Shown here: positions 50,869 through 61,300 of the stretch, in pieces | How positions within the stretch are numbered: position 1 is the first letter of the stretch | Layout: each line of letters starts with the position of its first letter | From: an uncultured Bacteroidales bacterium | Lineage (GTDB): Bacteria; Bacteroidota; Bacteroidia; Bacteroidales; UBA932 | Length of the DNA stretch: 64,000 nucleotides | Assembly: GCA_934667175.1 (NCBI GenBank) | Contig: CAKULN010000002.1 | Coordinates: 62,001-126,000 of the forward strand | Direction: 5' to 3' | Program-made: the position numbers and the translations under genes | The notes under the pieces: generated by a model | Databases searched by the model: none | What the model was told of the DNA's origin: nothing | The model's input: the letters and a program-made list of their open reading frames with translations, nothing else

Positions 50869-52895
50869 AGTTCTTCAATCGCTTTTCTGACAATGTTTTC
50901 GTCCGCAATGTTCGGTACGGTCACCTTGAGCTCAGGGGTGCGGCCCATTTCCCTCAGGATGGCGTGTTCAGCACCCTCGTTGCGCGCCCAGCTGCGGCGG
51001 GCTATTCCGTTGTTCACGTCCCAGAACAGCATCTGGGTGATGTGCCTGTCTGAATCGGCAGATCCGTCGATCACCATTCCGAAGCCTCCGTTGATCACCT
51101 CGCCCCAGCCGACTCCGCCACCGTTGTGGATTGAAACCCAGGTGGCTCCTCGGAAACCGTCACCGATGACGTTCTGGATTGCCATGTCTGCGGTGAACCG
51201 TGATCCGTCGTAGATGTTGGAGGTCTCGCGGAACGGTGAATCGGTTCCGGACACGTCGTGATGGTCGCGGCCAAGCACGATCGGAGCTGAGATTTCACCC
51301 TTGCGGATGGCCTCGTTGAAGGCGAGGGCGATCTTGGTTCTGCCCTCGCAGTCAGCGTAGAGGATGCGTGCCTGCGAACCTACCACGAGGTTGTTCCTGC
51401 CTGCCTCCTCTATCCAATGAATATTATCGTTCAGCTGCCCCTGAATCTCCTCAGGTGCAGTCTCAAGTTCCTTTTTAAGAATATTCACGGCTATCTCGTC
51501 GGACTTGGCGAGGTCTTCCGGCCTCTCGCTCATGCAGACCCAGCGGAACGGACCGAAACCGTAGTCGAAATAGAGCGGCCCCATGATGTCCTGAACGTAG
51601 GACGGATAGCGGAACGTGCCGTCGGCCTTGAGTATGTCCGCCCCCGCCCTGGAGGATTCCAGAAGGAAGGCGTTGCCGTAGTCGAAGAAGTACATTCCCT
51701 TGGCTGACAGCTCGTTGATCGCGGCGACGTGCCTTCTCAACGATGCCTTTACAGCCTCGCGGAACTTCTCCGGCTCCTCGGCCATAATCTTGACGGACTC
51801 CTCGAATGACAGTCCGACAGGGTAGTAGCCACCCGCCCACGGATTGTGGAGCGAAGTCTGGTCCGAGCCAAGGTCCACAGGAATATTCTCGCCCGCGAGC
51901 CTCTCCCAGAGGTCCACGACGTTGCCCACGTAGGCCAGCGAGACGGTCTCCTTGCCATCCATCGCCTTGCGGACGCGCGGGATGAGTTCGTCCAGATTCT
52001 CGTGCAGCTCATCGACCCAGCCTTGGTCGTAGCGTTTGCGGGCCGCCAGCGGATTGATCTCGGCGGTGACGCTCACGACTCCGGCGATGTCGCCGGCCTT
52101 TGGCTGGGCGCCTGACATCCCGCCGAGTCCAGCCGTCACGAAGAGCATTCCCTTCATGTTCTCCCTTGTCCCGACGATGCCTCTGGCTTTCAGCTGCTTG
52201 CGTGCCGCGTTCATCACGGTGATCGTCGTTCCGTGCACGATTCCCTGAGGACCGATGTACATGTACGATCCGGCTGTCATCTGGCCGTACTGCGACACTC
52301 CCAATGCGTTGAATCTTTCCCAGTCATCCTGCTTTGAATAGTTCGGGATGACCATTCCGTTGGTCACCACGACCCTCGGTGCGTCCTTGTGGCTTGGAAA
52401 AAGTCCCATCGGATGGCCGGAGTACATCGAGAGCGTCTGCTCGTCGGTCATCTCGGCCAAGTACTTCATCGTCAGCCGGTACTGCGCCCAGTTCTGGAAT
52501 ATCGCTCCGTTTCCTCCATAGATGATCAGCTCGTGCGGATGCTGCGCCACCCTCGGATCCAGATTGTTCTGGATCATCGCCATGATGGCAGCCGCCTGAC
52601 GGCTCCGGCATGGATATTCATCAATAGGTCTGGCGTAGATGTCGTAGGACGGGCGGAAGCGGTACATATAGATTCGTCCGTAGTCCTTCAGCTCCTGGGC
52701 GAATTCCGGTGCCAGTTCAGCGTGGAATTTGGCCGGGAAATATCTCAGGGCGTTCTTCAGCGCCAGCACCTTCTCCTCAGCCGTGAGGATGTCCTTGCGC
52801 TTCGGGGCGTGGTTTATGGTCTTGTCATAAGGCTTAGGCTCCGGGAGCCTGTCCTGCGGAATGCCCGCAAGTATCTCTTCCTGAAACTTATCCAT
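50865..52895 (-). CDS. hutU: Urocanate hydratase
   Basis: This 676-residue NAD-dependent enzyme converts urocanate to imidazolone-5-propionate. Visible urocanase parts are IIYGGNGAIFQNWAQYRLTM, SGHPMGLFPSHKDAPRVVVTNGM, QMTAGSYMYIGPQGIVHGTT, FVTAGLGGMSGAQPKA, DQTSLHNPWAGGYYPVG and, near the end, HNGGGVGWGEVINGGFGMV. It is of the longer type (about 670 residues) rather than the 550-residue type of Pseudomonas. Its ATG overlaps the ftcD stop by 8 bp. Confidence 0.95.
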   Translation of the reverse strand: MDKFQEEILAGIPQDRLPEPKPYDKTINHAPKRKDILTAEEKVLALKNALRYFPAKFHAELAPEFAQELKDYGRIYMYRFRPSYDIYARPIDEYPCRSRQAAAIMAMIQNNLDPRVAQHPHELIIYGGNGAIFQNWAQYRLTMKYLAEMTDEQTLSMYSGHPMGLFPSHKDAPRVVVTNGMVIPNYSKQDDWERFNALGVSQYGQMTAGSYMYIGPQGIVHGTTITVMNAARKQLKARGIVGTRENMKGMLFVTAGLGGMSGAQPKAGDIAGVVSVTAEINPLAARKRYDQGWVDELHENLDELIPRVRKAMDGKETVSLAYVGNVVDLWERLAGENIPVDLGSDQTSLHNPWAGGYYPVGLSFEESVKIMAEEPEKFREAVKASLRRHVAAINELSAKGMYFFDYGNAFLLESSRAGADILKADGTFRYPSYVQDIMGPLYFDYGFGPFRWVCMSERPEDLAKSDEIAVNILKKELETAPEEIQGQLNDNIHWIEEAGRNNLVVGSQARILYADCEGRTKIALAFNEAIRKGEISAPIVLGRDHHDVSGTDSPFRETSNIYDGSRFTADMAIQNVIGDGFRGATWVSIHNGGGVGWGEVINGGFGMVIDGSADSDRHITQMLFWDVNNGIARRSWARNEGAEHAILREMGRTPELKVTVPNIADENIVRKAIEEL

Positions 52896-54621
52896 TGATC
52901 TTCGAGTTTACGATGTCCAGAATCTCCTTCTCTTCTCTGATGGCCTTGGCAGCGATTCCGTCGGCCTCAGCGACCAGTTCAGCGGCCTTGGCCTTGTCGT
53001 TCAGGGAAGCCGCGTTGATCTTCACGTTGAGCTGCGCTCCGAGAACCGCGCTTCGGGCGGCCAGCGCACCGACTCCCGCGTCGGAGACGGAATTCGGATT
53101 GCCGGTCTCGGCCATCGCCCTTGTAATCTCAAAGGCCTTGAACGAAGCCTTCATCGTGCGCAGAGGCACCTGTGTGGCGTAAAGTGTGGCCTTCTCGATA
53201 GCTTCCGCGCGGGCAGCCTTCTCTTCTTCAGTGCCTTTAGGAAGTCCGAACGCGGCCATGATCTTGTCGAACGCTGCCGTGTCCTCATCCACAAGGCCTA
53301 CTAGTTCCTGCATCACAGCGTGCCCCTTCTCGGCCCAATCCGAGAACTCCTTCCAGCGGTCATCCCAGCCTCTCTTATGGGCGGAAAGATTGGCGACCAT
53401 CGTGCCGAGAGCAGCTCCGAGAGCACCCATGTAAGCTGAGATCGAGCCTCCGCCAGGGGCAGGGGACTCGGACGCTGTCTCCTCAGCGAATCCCTTGAGC
53501 GTCATTCTGATGAGCCTTTCCTTGACGGCCATCTGCTCAGGGTCTTCCATAAGATATTCAATGACTTTCTCGTGCGGGTTGAACGGCTTGAGGTCGTCGA
53601 GACTCATCGACTTGACAGCGATCTTCATGATCTCGTCCTCAGAGATTCCCAGAGAGCGTTCCTGCTTCTCAAGGTAGAACTTTCCGGCCTCCATCAGAAC
53701 CCGTTTCGGAACCAGTCCGACAATCTCGGCTCCGGTGACTTTCAGCCCTCTGGCCGCTGCCGCTCTGGAGACCTCCTCGTAGGCTACGTGCAGAGGTGTC
53801 GCCTGGATGTTCGTGATGTTCATCGAAACCTGTGCGATGCCATATTCATCAATGTACCAGCCGATTGCCTTGCATCCCTTGAGTGTGCCAGGCTGCCAGC
53901 GGTCCTTGCCGTTCTCGTCCTTGAGCACCTTTCCGGTCAGGCTCCCGCCCTCGCGCATCTTGCGTCCTTTCTCGCGCACGTCGAACGCGATCGCCATCGC
54001 GCGGCGGGTCGAGGTCGTGTTCAGATTATAGTTCACAGCCACGAGGAAGTCTCTGGCTCCCACGTTGATAGCCCCGCTCTTCGCGACTGTCTCGTTATAT
54101 TCCTTCGGCCCGAAGTCCGGTGCCTTGGCAGGATCCGCGATTTTCTCCGGCAGGGCTTCATATTCCCCGGCCCTGCACACCGCAAGGTTCTTCCTCTCAG
54201 GCTTGAACGCCGCCGCCTCGTAGCAGTAGCAAGGGATTCCGAGCTCGTCGTAGATTCTCTTCGCAAGCCCGCGCGCCAGTTCGGCACACTCTTCCAACGT
54301 AATTCCGGCCACCGGCACGAGCGGCAGCACGTCGCACGCCCCCGACCGAGGATGCGCCCCGTGGTGATGTCTCATATCGATCACCTCTCCGGAGCACTTG
54401 ACACCTTGGAAAGCCGCCTCCAGCACCGCCTCAGGGCTTCCCACGAAGGTCACGACGGTCCTGTTGGTTGCTTCTCCAGGATCCACGTCAAGCACCTTGA
54501 CGCTCTCCTCGTTGCCATCGACGTTCACCTTAGTCGAAGCGATCGCCTTCACGATCTGGTCTATTACATTCTTGTCCCGTCCCTCGCTGAAATTGGGCAC
54601 GCATTCTATAATCTTTGCCAT
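52888..54621 (-). CDS. ftcD: Glutamate formimidoyltransferase / formimino-THF cyclodeaminase
   Basis: This 577-residue bifunctional enzyme has an N-terminal formiminotransferase domain (MAKIIECVPNFSEGRDKNVI; MRHHHGAHPRSGACDVLPLVP; about 1-330) and a C-terminal cyclodeaminase domain (SPAPGGGSISAYMGALGAALG from about 385). It moves the formimino group of formiminoglutamate to tetrahydrofolate, releases glutamate, then frees ammonia to give methenyl-THF. This is the route known from animals and many Bacteroidota, so neither hutG nor hutF is needed. It is first in the operon ftcD-hutU-hutH-hutI; no consensus promoter was recognised upstream. Confidence 0.95.
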   Translation of the reverse strand: MAKIIECVPNFSEGRDKNVIDQIVKAIASTKVNVDGNEESVKVLDVDPGEATNRTVVTFVGSPEAVLEAAFQGVKCSGEVIDMRHHHGAHPRSGACDVLPLVPVAGITLEECAELARGLAKRIYDELGIPCYCYEAAAFKPERKNLAVCRAGEYEALPEKIADPAKAPDFGPKEYNETVAKSGAINVGARDFLVAVNYNLNTTSTRRAMAIAFDVREKGRKMREGGSLTGKVLKDENGKDRWQPGTLKGCKAIGWYIDEYGIAQVSMNITNIQATPLHVAYEEVSRAAAARGLKVTGAEIVGLVPKRVLMEAGKFYLEKQERSLGISEDEIMKIAVKSMSLDDLKPFNPHEKVIEYLMEDPEQMAVKERLIRMTLKGFAEETASESPAPGGGSISAYMGALGAALGTMVANLSAHKRGWDDRWKEFSDWAEKGHAVMQELVGLVDEDTAAFDKIMAAFGLPKGTEEEKAARAEAIEKATLYATQVPLRTMKASFKAFEITRAMAETGNPNSVSDAGVGALAARSAVLGAQLNVKINAASLNDKAKAAELVAEADGIAAKAIREEKEILDIVNSKING

Positions 54622-54741
54622 AATGGTTATGTGTTTTTAATATGTGGCTATAAATTTATGAATATTTTCCCAATATTCATTGCAAACCCGAAGGGAATCT
54701 TCCGATTCTCTTTAAAATGTCAACCATAATGCGTTTCCTAC

Positions 54742-54847
54742 GGTCACTTCGACAGGCTCAGTGACCGAGAATGCCCCAATCCCGCATTGTCACTTCGACA
54801 GGCTCAGTGACCGTAGTCGCCCGGTCGCTGAGCCTGTCGAAGCGACC
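54742..54847. repeat. Three REP-like hairpins upstream of ftcD
   Basis: Units lie at 54742-54766 and 54789-54812 (inverted, arms GGTCACT/AGTGACC) and 54823-54847 (direct, arms GGTCGCT/AGCGACC, perfect). The loop is GAGCCTGTCGA or its complement in all. They occupy the 265-base gap between the ftcD start and the end of the epimerase gene. Confidence 0.92.
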
Positions 54848-54886
54848 AGGCGACGTTTTTGAACTCCTACCCTTGGGTTGGGACAT

Positions 54887-56053
54887 TCAAGAAAACCTTT
54901 CGATGACCTCAAGGCACATGCGGCCGTTGTGGTAGGGGCATTTCCAGAAGCCTGCGCGGTCGTCGGTTGTGTTGTGGGTGCCGTCGGAGCGGAGACTCCA
55001 GTACCATTCGCCGTCGGGACAGATGATGTGGCTGCGGATGAAAGACCATTCTGCGTCGGCGGATTCAAGCCAACGAGGGTCTCCTGTCTTCTGGTACTGG
55101 TTGACGCAGCCGACGACGGTCTCGGCCTGGACCCACCAGTGGCGGTCGGAATCCCGGTGGCCGGTCGCGGGATCATATTCATAGATCATCCCGCCGTCCG
55201 GTGTGAAACCTTCCATCGCTGCGGCGGCGACCCTCGCGCAGACTGACTTGACTTTGGCGGCCAAAGCCGCGTCCCCCAGCACTTCCGCGGCCTCGTCAAG
55301 CAGCCAGGACGCCTCGATGTCGTGCCCGTAGGAAACGGCGGTGGAGTGCGGAGTCCAATCGTCCCCGAAGAAAAGACCGAGGTGCCCGTCGGAACGCACA
55401 ATCCTGTCAATGAATATGTTGACGAGGTTTTCGAGCCTTTTCCTCAGCCCGGCATCCTTCCACACCCTGTAAAGGTTGGTGTAACCTTCAAGAATATGCA
55501 GATGCGTGTTCATGGTCTTGGAGTCGTTCTGATCCTTGTCGGAGAGGCGCATGTCTTCGAGCACGCCCCATTCCCTGGTGCAGGCCTCAATGTAGCCGTC
55601 ACCGGCGGGATCGTAGCTGTGATCCTCTATGCAGCGGTAGAAAGACTTGGCAAGCTCCAAAGCTTCCGTTTCCCCTGTGGCCCTGAAATATTCAGCCAGT
55701 CCATAGACCGCGAACGCTATGGCATAGAACTGCTTTTTCGTGTCTTTAGGATGGCCTTCTGAATCAAGGCTCCAGAAGAGGCCGCCATATTCCTTGTCCG
55801 TGAAACGGTCGCGGATCTCGTGGTAAGCCCTGGTGGCCGTGTCGAGATATTCCTTTTTATGAAGTGTCCGGTACGCGGCTGCGAAGGTCCACAGGATGCG
55901 GGAGTTAAGGATCGCTCCTTTCTCCGCTCCGTCGATAATGTGGCCATCACCGTCCATCCTTCCGAGGAAGCCACCCTTAGGGTCGGTCATCCTTTGCATC
56001 CAGAAAGGAAGGATGTCTCCTTCCAGTTCTTCGAGAATTGATTTTCTGTCCAT
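54887..56053 (-). CDS. Cellobiose/mannobiose 2-epimerase-like AGE family enzyme
   Basis: This 388-residue cytoplasmic protein matches the cellobiose 2-epimerase branch of the AGE superfamily: LNSRILWTFAAAYR near 50, SYGHDIEASWLLDEAAEVLG near 240 (catalytic His), RHWWVQAETVVGCVNQYQ near 306 and GFWKCPYHNGRMCLEVIER at the end (second catalytic His). In mannan loci this enzyme turns mannobiose into mannosyl-glucose before phosphorolysis. Together with the divergent GH5 gene it points to beta-mannan use. No mannosylglucose phosphorylase (GH130) lies inside the window. A TAACTTTG box lies five bases upstream of the ATG. Confidence 0.85.
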   Translation of the reverse strand: MDRKSILEELEGDILPFWMQRMTDPKGGFLGRMDGDGHIIDGAEKGAILNSRILWTFAAAYRTLHKKEYLDTATRAYHEIRDRFTDKEYGGLFWSLDSEGHPKDTKKQFYAIAFAVYGLAEYFRATGETEALELAKSFYRCIEDHSYDPAGDGYIEACTREWGVLEDMRLSDKDQNDSKTMNTHLHILEGYTNLYRVWKDAGLRKRLENLVNIFIDRIVRSDGHLGLFFGDDWTPHSTAVSYGHDIEASWLLDEAAEVLGDAALAAKVKSVCARVAAAAMEGFTPDGGMIYEYDPATGHRDSDRHWWVQAETVVGCVNQYQKTGDPRWLESADAEWSFIRSHIICPDGEWYWSLRSDGTHNTTDDRAGFWKCPYHNGRMCLEVIERFS

Positions 56054-56058
56054 GATTC

Positions 56059-56066
56059 CAAAGTTA
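56059..56066 (-). promoter_or_regulatory. -7 box of the epimerase gene (leaderless position)
   Basis: Read on the minus strand the box is TAACTTTG, a full TAnnTTTG match, ending five bases before the ATG. No TTTG was found at the -33 distance. If used, transcription would begin at or next to the start codon. Confidence 0.4.
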
Positions 56067-56108
56067 CCAAAATTCTTTGATGGTACGGTGGATTGTCGGC
56101 TTAATACG

Positions 56109-56139
56109 TTTAAGAATTGTCAAAAAAGTATTATATTTG
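56109..56139 (+). promoter_or_regulatory. Promoter of the AraC regulator (leaderless position)
   Basis: TTTA (56109-56112), 19 bases, then TATATTTG (56132-56139), a full -7 match ending seven bases before the ATG at 56147. The predicted start of transcription coincides with the start codon. Confidence 0.5.
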
Positions 56140-56146
56140 CCCTGCT

Positions 56147-57022
56147 ATGTCACAAGTCTTTTCGGAAATATCAGGTCTTTCGCAGCGGGATTGCTTCTAC
56201 ATCGTGGAGAGGCACAAGAAGGAGTTCACCTATCCGCTGCACCGTCACAGGGAATATGAGCTGAACTTCATCCAGAACGCCCCTGGGGTGCGCCGCATCG
56301 TCGGGGACAGCGTCGAGACGATCGGGGAATATGACCTTGTCCTGATCGCATGCGAGAATCTGGAGCATGTCTGGGAGCAGGGAACGTGCAAATCTCCTGA
56401 CATCAGAGAAATCACGATCCAGTTCTCTCCGGAGCTATTCAGCGGCGGAATTCTGGACCGCAACCAGTTTGCGAGCATCCGGAAGATGCTTGAGAGGGCG
56501 AGCCACGGGCTGGCGTTTCCCCTCGCTTCAATCATGAACGCATATTCACAGATCAACGCCGTGGTCAACGAAAAAGACAGCTTCGTGCAGTTCATCGATT
56601 GTCTCCGGCTGCTTTACATCCTTTCCGGATGCGAGTCCAGGGAACTTGCCAGCAGCTCGTTCGCCCACTCGCCGAGGGACACGGAGAGCCGCCGCGTGAT
56701 GAAGGTCAAGGAATATATCAACCAACACTACGCCGAGGACGTCACCCTTCCCGAACTGGCTGATCTCGTGGGGATGAGCCCAAGCTCCTTCAGCCGCTTC
56801 TTCCGGCTCAGGACCGGCAAGACACTGTCTTCCTATCTGATTGACATCCGGCTTGGCAACGCGGCGAGAGCGCTTGTCGACACCACATCCAACGTCTCCG
56901 AGATCTGCTATGCCTGCGGGTTCAACAACCTGTCCAATTTCAACAGGGTCTTCAAGGCGCGCAAGGGAGTCACGCCTCATGAGTTCCGTTCCATGTACAA
57001 GAAAAAGAAAGTCATTGTGTAG
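56147..57022 (+). CDS. AraC family transcriptional regulator
   Basis: This 291-residue protein has an N-terminal cupin-like sensor domain (FTYPLHRHREYELNFI near 28-43) and two C-terminal helix-turn-helix motifs: VTLPELADLVGMSPSSFSRF and VSEICYACGFNNLSNFNRVF, followed by KARKGVTPHEFR. A TTG start at 56117 would add ten residues, but the ATG at 56147 fits the promoter better. It lies between the epimerase and the GH5-SusCD genes and probably senses a mannan-derived sugar. Many mannan PULs use hybrid two-component or AraC regulators; here no hybrid sensor is present. Confidence 0.88.
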   Translation: MSQVFSEISGLSQRDCFYIVERHKKEFTYPLHRHREYELNFIQNAPGVRRIVGDSVETIGEYDLVLIACENLEHVWEQGTCKSPDIREITIQFSPELFSGGILDRNQFASIRKMLERASHGLAFPLASIMNAYSQINAVVNEKDSFVQFIDCLRLLYILSGCESRELASSSFAHSPRDTESRRVMKVKEYINQHYAEDVTLPELADLVGMSPSSFSRFFRLRTGKTLSSYLIDIRLGNAARALVDTTSNVSEICYACGFNNLSNFNRVFKARKGVTPHEFRSMYKKKKVIV

Positions 57023-57053
57023 CGGATTATTTGCATTATTTATCAAAATTGTA

Positions 57054-57085
57054 TTTGTTTTCGTTTTGACATGTGCGTAATTTTG
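57054..57085 (+). promoter_or_regulatory. Promoter of the mannan-type PUL (GH5 gene)
   Basis: TTTG (57054-57057), 20 bases, then TAATTTTG (57078-57085), a full consensus match. The leader to the TTG start at 57110 is about 17 bases. Confidence 0.6.
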
Positions 57086-57109
57086 CATCGTAAACAAAAT
57101 TAGTGACAC

Positions 57110-58318
57110 TTGAAACGTAATCAATTAATTCTGGCAGTTATAATCTGCTTATTCACAATGATTTCGTGCATTGGGGGGGGCGAGAGACCCACCTTCTTTG
57201 GCATTGAGGATTCCCACATAGTCAAGGCCGGGAAGCCTGTCCGCTTCATAGGAACCAATGTCTGGTACGCGTCTGACATCGCGGTCAGCGATCCGGGGCG
57301 CCTCGCTGTCGAACTGGATTCGCTCAAGGCTCTCGGGCTGACAAACATCAGGGTCTGCGCCACCGAGGAGAATTTCGAAGGGATGGACATCCTGCTTTCC
57401 GAACTGGAGAAGCGAGGCATGGCCGCCGTGCTCTTCCTTAATAATGCGTGGGAATGGAGTCCGACCGGCTATCGTTCCTATCTCGAGGCCGCCGGAGCCG
57501 GACATCAGCCTCATCCTGCCGTAGATGGCTACTGGCCTTACATGTGCGCGATGGCTGAGTTCGCCGCGAACGAAAAGGCTGTGGAGCTTTTCCGGGAGCA
57601 CGTGCGTAAGTATGTGGAAAGATATTCACAGAACCCGGCCGTCTTCGCATGGCAGATCTGCAACGAGCCGAGACCGTTCAGTACTGATTCCTTGAAGGTT
57701 GAGGCCTTTGTGAATTATATTCAAGGTACCGCCGAGCTCATCAAATCCCTGGATTCCAACCACCTCGTCTGCACCGGCAACGAAGGCGCTATGGGATGCA
57801 ACGACGGCGACTATGACCTCTGCCGCAGGTTGAACGACTGCCCTTACATCGACTACATCACCGTCCACATCTGGCCTTTCAACTGGGGATGGATCAAGGA
57901 CGGCGAGACAGCCGGGGATCCGGAACTGGTCAAAAACAGGACACTTGAGTATCTCGGACGCCATCTGGACATGGCCAGGGAGCTGGGAAAGCCGGTTGTC
58001 GTTGAGGAATTCGGCTACCCGCGTGACGGGCAGGACTGGAGAAACACCTCTGGGGTGGAAGGGCGAAACGAGTACTACACCCTCATATTCAATGAGGTAG
58101 TCAAGTCTGCCGGAGAGAATGGCCCTCTTGCCGGATGCAACTTCTGGAGTTGGAGCGGAGTCGCCAGGCAGACCCACGAGATCTGGCGGGAGGGAGATGA
58201 CCTTTGCGGCGATCCTTCGCAGGAGGCCCAAGGGCTCAACGGGGTCTATCTATCGGACAGAAGCACGGTGGAACTGATAAGGGAGTACACCGGCAGGTTG
58301 GCGAAGGCAACAAAATAA
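57110..58318 (+). CDS. GH5 endo-beta-1,4-mannanase-like lipoprotein (TTG start)
   Basis: This 402-residue lipoprotein (LFTMISC, C20) is a single GH5 barrel: HIVKAGKPVRFIGTNVWYAS at the start, acid/base E186 in AWQICNEPRPF, HIWPFNWGW near 253-261 and nucleophile E300 in KPVVVEEFGYP. This pattern fits subfamily 7 mannanases (beta-1,4-mannan). Translation seems to begin at TTG 57110, since the lipoprotein signal MKRNQLILAVIICLF needs it and the next ATG (57160) would cut off the signal. The enzyme should cut mannan at the cell surface ahead of SusCD. It is separated from susC by 35 bases. Confidence 0.85.
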   Translation: MKRNQLILAVIICLFTMISCIGGGERPTFFGIEDSHIVKAGKPVRFIGTNVWYASDIAVSDPGRLAVELDSLKALGLTNIRVCATEENFEGMDILLSELEKRGMAAVLFLNNAWEWSPTGYRSYLEAAGAGHQPHPAVDGYWPYMCAMAEFAANEKAVELFREHVRKYVERYSQNPAVFAWQICNEPRPFSTDSLKVEAFVNYIQGTAELIKSLDSNHLVCTGNEGAMGCNDGDYDLCRRLNDCPYIDYITVHIWPFNWGWIKDGETAGDPELVKNRTLEYLGRHLDMARELGKPVVVEEFGYPRDGQDWRNTSGVEGRNEYYTLIFNEVVKSAGENGPLAGCNFWSWSGVARQTHEIWREGDDLCGDPSQEAQGLNGVYLSDRSTVELIREYTGRLAKATK

Positions 58319-58353
58319 TCATATATAGTAACGTTAATCTAAAATCAAATAGC

Positions 58354-61300
58354 ATGAAAAGTAAGCTATTGACATGCTTGTTGGTGCTCTTCCTCGGAAG
58401 TTCACTGACAGCCCTTGCGCAGACGAAGACCGTGACGGGTACCGTAAAGGACCAGTCCGGGCTTGGAGTCATAGGGGCCAGCATCCAGGAAAAGGGGACC
58501 AAGAATGGTGCCATCACAGACTTGGATGGAAACTACTCAATCACAGTCAAGGACAACGCTGTCCTTGTCTTCACTTCGATCGGCTATGCGGCCCAGGAAA
58601 TCCCGGTCTCAGGCAAGACCAAGATCGATGTCGTGATGGCCGAGGACACGCAGTACCTTGACGAGGTCGTCGTGGTCGGTTACGGTACGATGAAAAAGAG
58701 TGACCTGTCCGGTGCCTCGGTCTCCATGAAGGAGTCCGATCTTAAAGGCTCCGTCATCACTAACCTCGACCAGTCTCTCCAAGGCCGCGCGGCAGGTGTT
58801 TCCGCTGTGCAGACCTCCGGAGCTCCGGGTTCATCATCATCAATCCGTGTCCGTGGACAAGCTACGGTCAATTCCGCAGCCGAACCTCTGTACGTGATTG
58901 ACGGTGTGATCGTTCAGGGTGGCGGTAATTCAGGCGGAGACTTCGGTCTCGGATCCCTTGGCAACGGTAAGATCTCCACGATCTCTCCTCTTGCCACCAT
59001 CAACCCTGCCGACATCGTCAGCATGGAAATCCTCAAGGACGCCTCGGCCACCGCGATCTACGGTGCGCAGGGAGCCAACGGAGTCGTTCTCATCACGACA
59101 AAGCGTGGTAAGGCCGGTGAAGCGAAATTCACCTATGATGGAATGGTCGCTGTCAACCGCCAGACCAGCAGGATCGATATGATGAACCTTCGTGAATATG
59201 CCGAATACTACAACGATATGGTTTCCATCGGTGAACTGACAGCGAATTCCTATTACACCGACCCATCCATTCTCGGCAAGGGAACAAACTGGCAGGATGA
59301 GATATTCCGCACAGCGATCCAGCATCAACACCAGATCAGCGCCCAAGGTGGTACAGAAAAGGTCCAGTACTACATATCAGGCTCTTACATGGATCAAGAG
59401 GGAACTTTGATCGGTTCTGACTTCAACCGTTATTCTGTACGTGCAAACATTGATGCCCAACTGAAATCTTGGTTCAAACTCGGTCTCAATGCTACATTTG
59501 CAAACACCAATGACAACATCAAATTGGCCGATGGCACCGAGGGCGTGATTTTCTATTCCTTGTCAACCCTTCCTGACATTCCGGTCTATGACATTGACGG
59601 GAACTATTCGACAACCGTGCGTGAAGGTTACACAAGCGCCAACCCTGTGGCCCTTGCTATGCTGGATGAGTACCTTCTCGGTCGTCAGAAACTTACAGGC
59701 AATCTTTACGCAGAGTTGACGCCAGTAAAGCATTTCGTGTTCAGGAGCGAGCTTGGTTTCGATGTCAGCGCCTCCAACGCCACGACCTACAAGCCTATGG
59801 TTGATCTCGGAGGCTGGACGCGCAAGTCCAACTCCATGAGCTGGCAGAAGAACAACAGTAAGTTCTGGCAGCTGAAGAACTATCTGACCTATTCAAATAC
59901 ATTCGGACGCCACAGCGTCACAGCCATGCTCGGCCAGGAATGCTGGGAGTCAAGCTGGAACTATCTCAGCGGCACCAACACCGGCCTGCCGTCCGATGAT
60001 ATTCATAACATAAAACTCGCTACGGATGATGCGACTCTCAATTCCGGTTTCGGCTCATCGGCTATGGCATCGTTCTTTACTCGCGAGACCTACAACTACG
60101 ATGACCGCTACCTCTTCACCTACACCTTCCGCTACGATGGATCCTCCAACTTCGGCCCGGACAACCGTTGGGCAGGATTCCACTCATTCGCAGGAAGCTG
60201 GAGATTCTCCAACGAGAAATTCCTCCAAGGCATGAAAGAGGCGCTCAGAATGAGCAATGGTAAGATTCGTGTCGGTTGGGGACAGACCGGTAACGCCAAC
60301 ATCGGCGCGGGGGCCTGGGAGTCAGGTATGAGCAAATTGCCTTCCGCCCTTGGTGACAGCCAGCGTCCTTCGATCATCCCTAACACTGGTATTCACTGGG
60401 AGAAGCAGGTTCAGACCAACATCGGTCTCGACCTTGGATTTTTTGAGGGATCTGTCAACCTTACTGTTGACCTTTACAAAAAGAAGTCTTCCGACATGTT
60501 GATGTCCCTGACCCTTCCGGCCTATATGGGAACCCACGGCAACCTGTCTTCAGCTCTTGCCGCACCTAAGGGAAACTACGGTACCATCGAAAACAAGGGT
60601 CTTGAGATCACTCTCGACACCCATCCGATCAATCACAAGGACTTCGGTTGGGACAGCAACTTCCAGATCTCTTTCAACCGCAACAAACTTGTGTCTCTTG
60701 ACGGTACTGCCAACGCCCAGCTGGTAGGTTACGGCCAGTGGAGCGACATTGTCAGCGTCACCGAGGTCGGCCAGTCGCTCTACAATTTCTATGGCTACAA
60801 AGTAGCTGGAGTATATACCTCTCTGGAAGACATCCAGAATTCTCCGAAGCCTGAGAAATACCCTACAGACGGAGTGTTCAACAGGAACACCACGGTCTGG
60901 GTCGGAGACCTCAAGTTCGAGGACATCAACAATGATGGTGTGATCAACGAGAAGGACAAGACCAACATCGGTTCTCCTCTTCCGAAGTTCACCTTTGGCT
61001 GGACGAACACCTTCCGTTACAAGAATGTGGATCTGAGCGTCTTCATCAACGGCTCCTACGGCAACAAGATCCTCAACTACAACATGATGGGACAAGGCTT
61101 CAATGGTCTGGTGCACATGAACAGCGCTTGGACCAACCAGCACACTTCCATCAAGGACCGCGCTCAGCTTACGGCCATAGATCCGCAGAAGACCTATGCA
61201 GGCGGCAACTGGTATGATGACATCACCAACGTGACGGTTGCAAATCCTGGCACCAAGACTCCGCGCCCTTCAATCTCCGATCCTAACGACAACGACCGCC

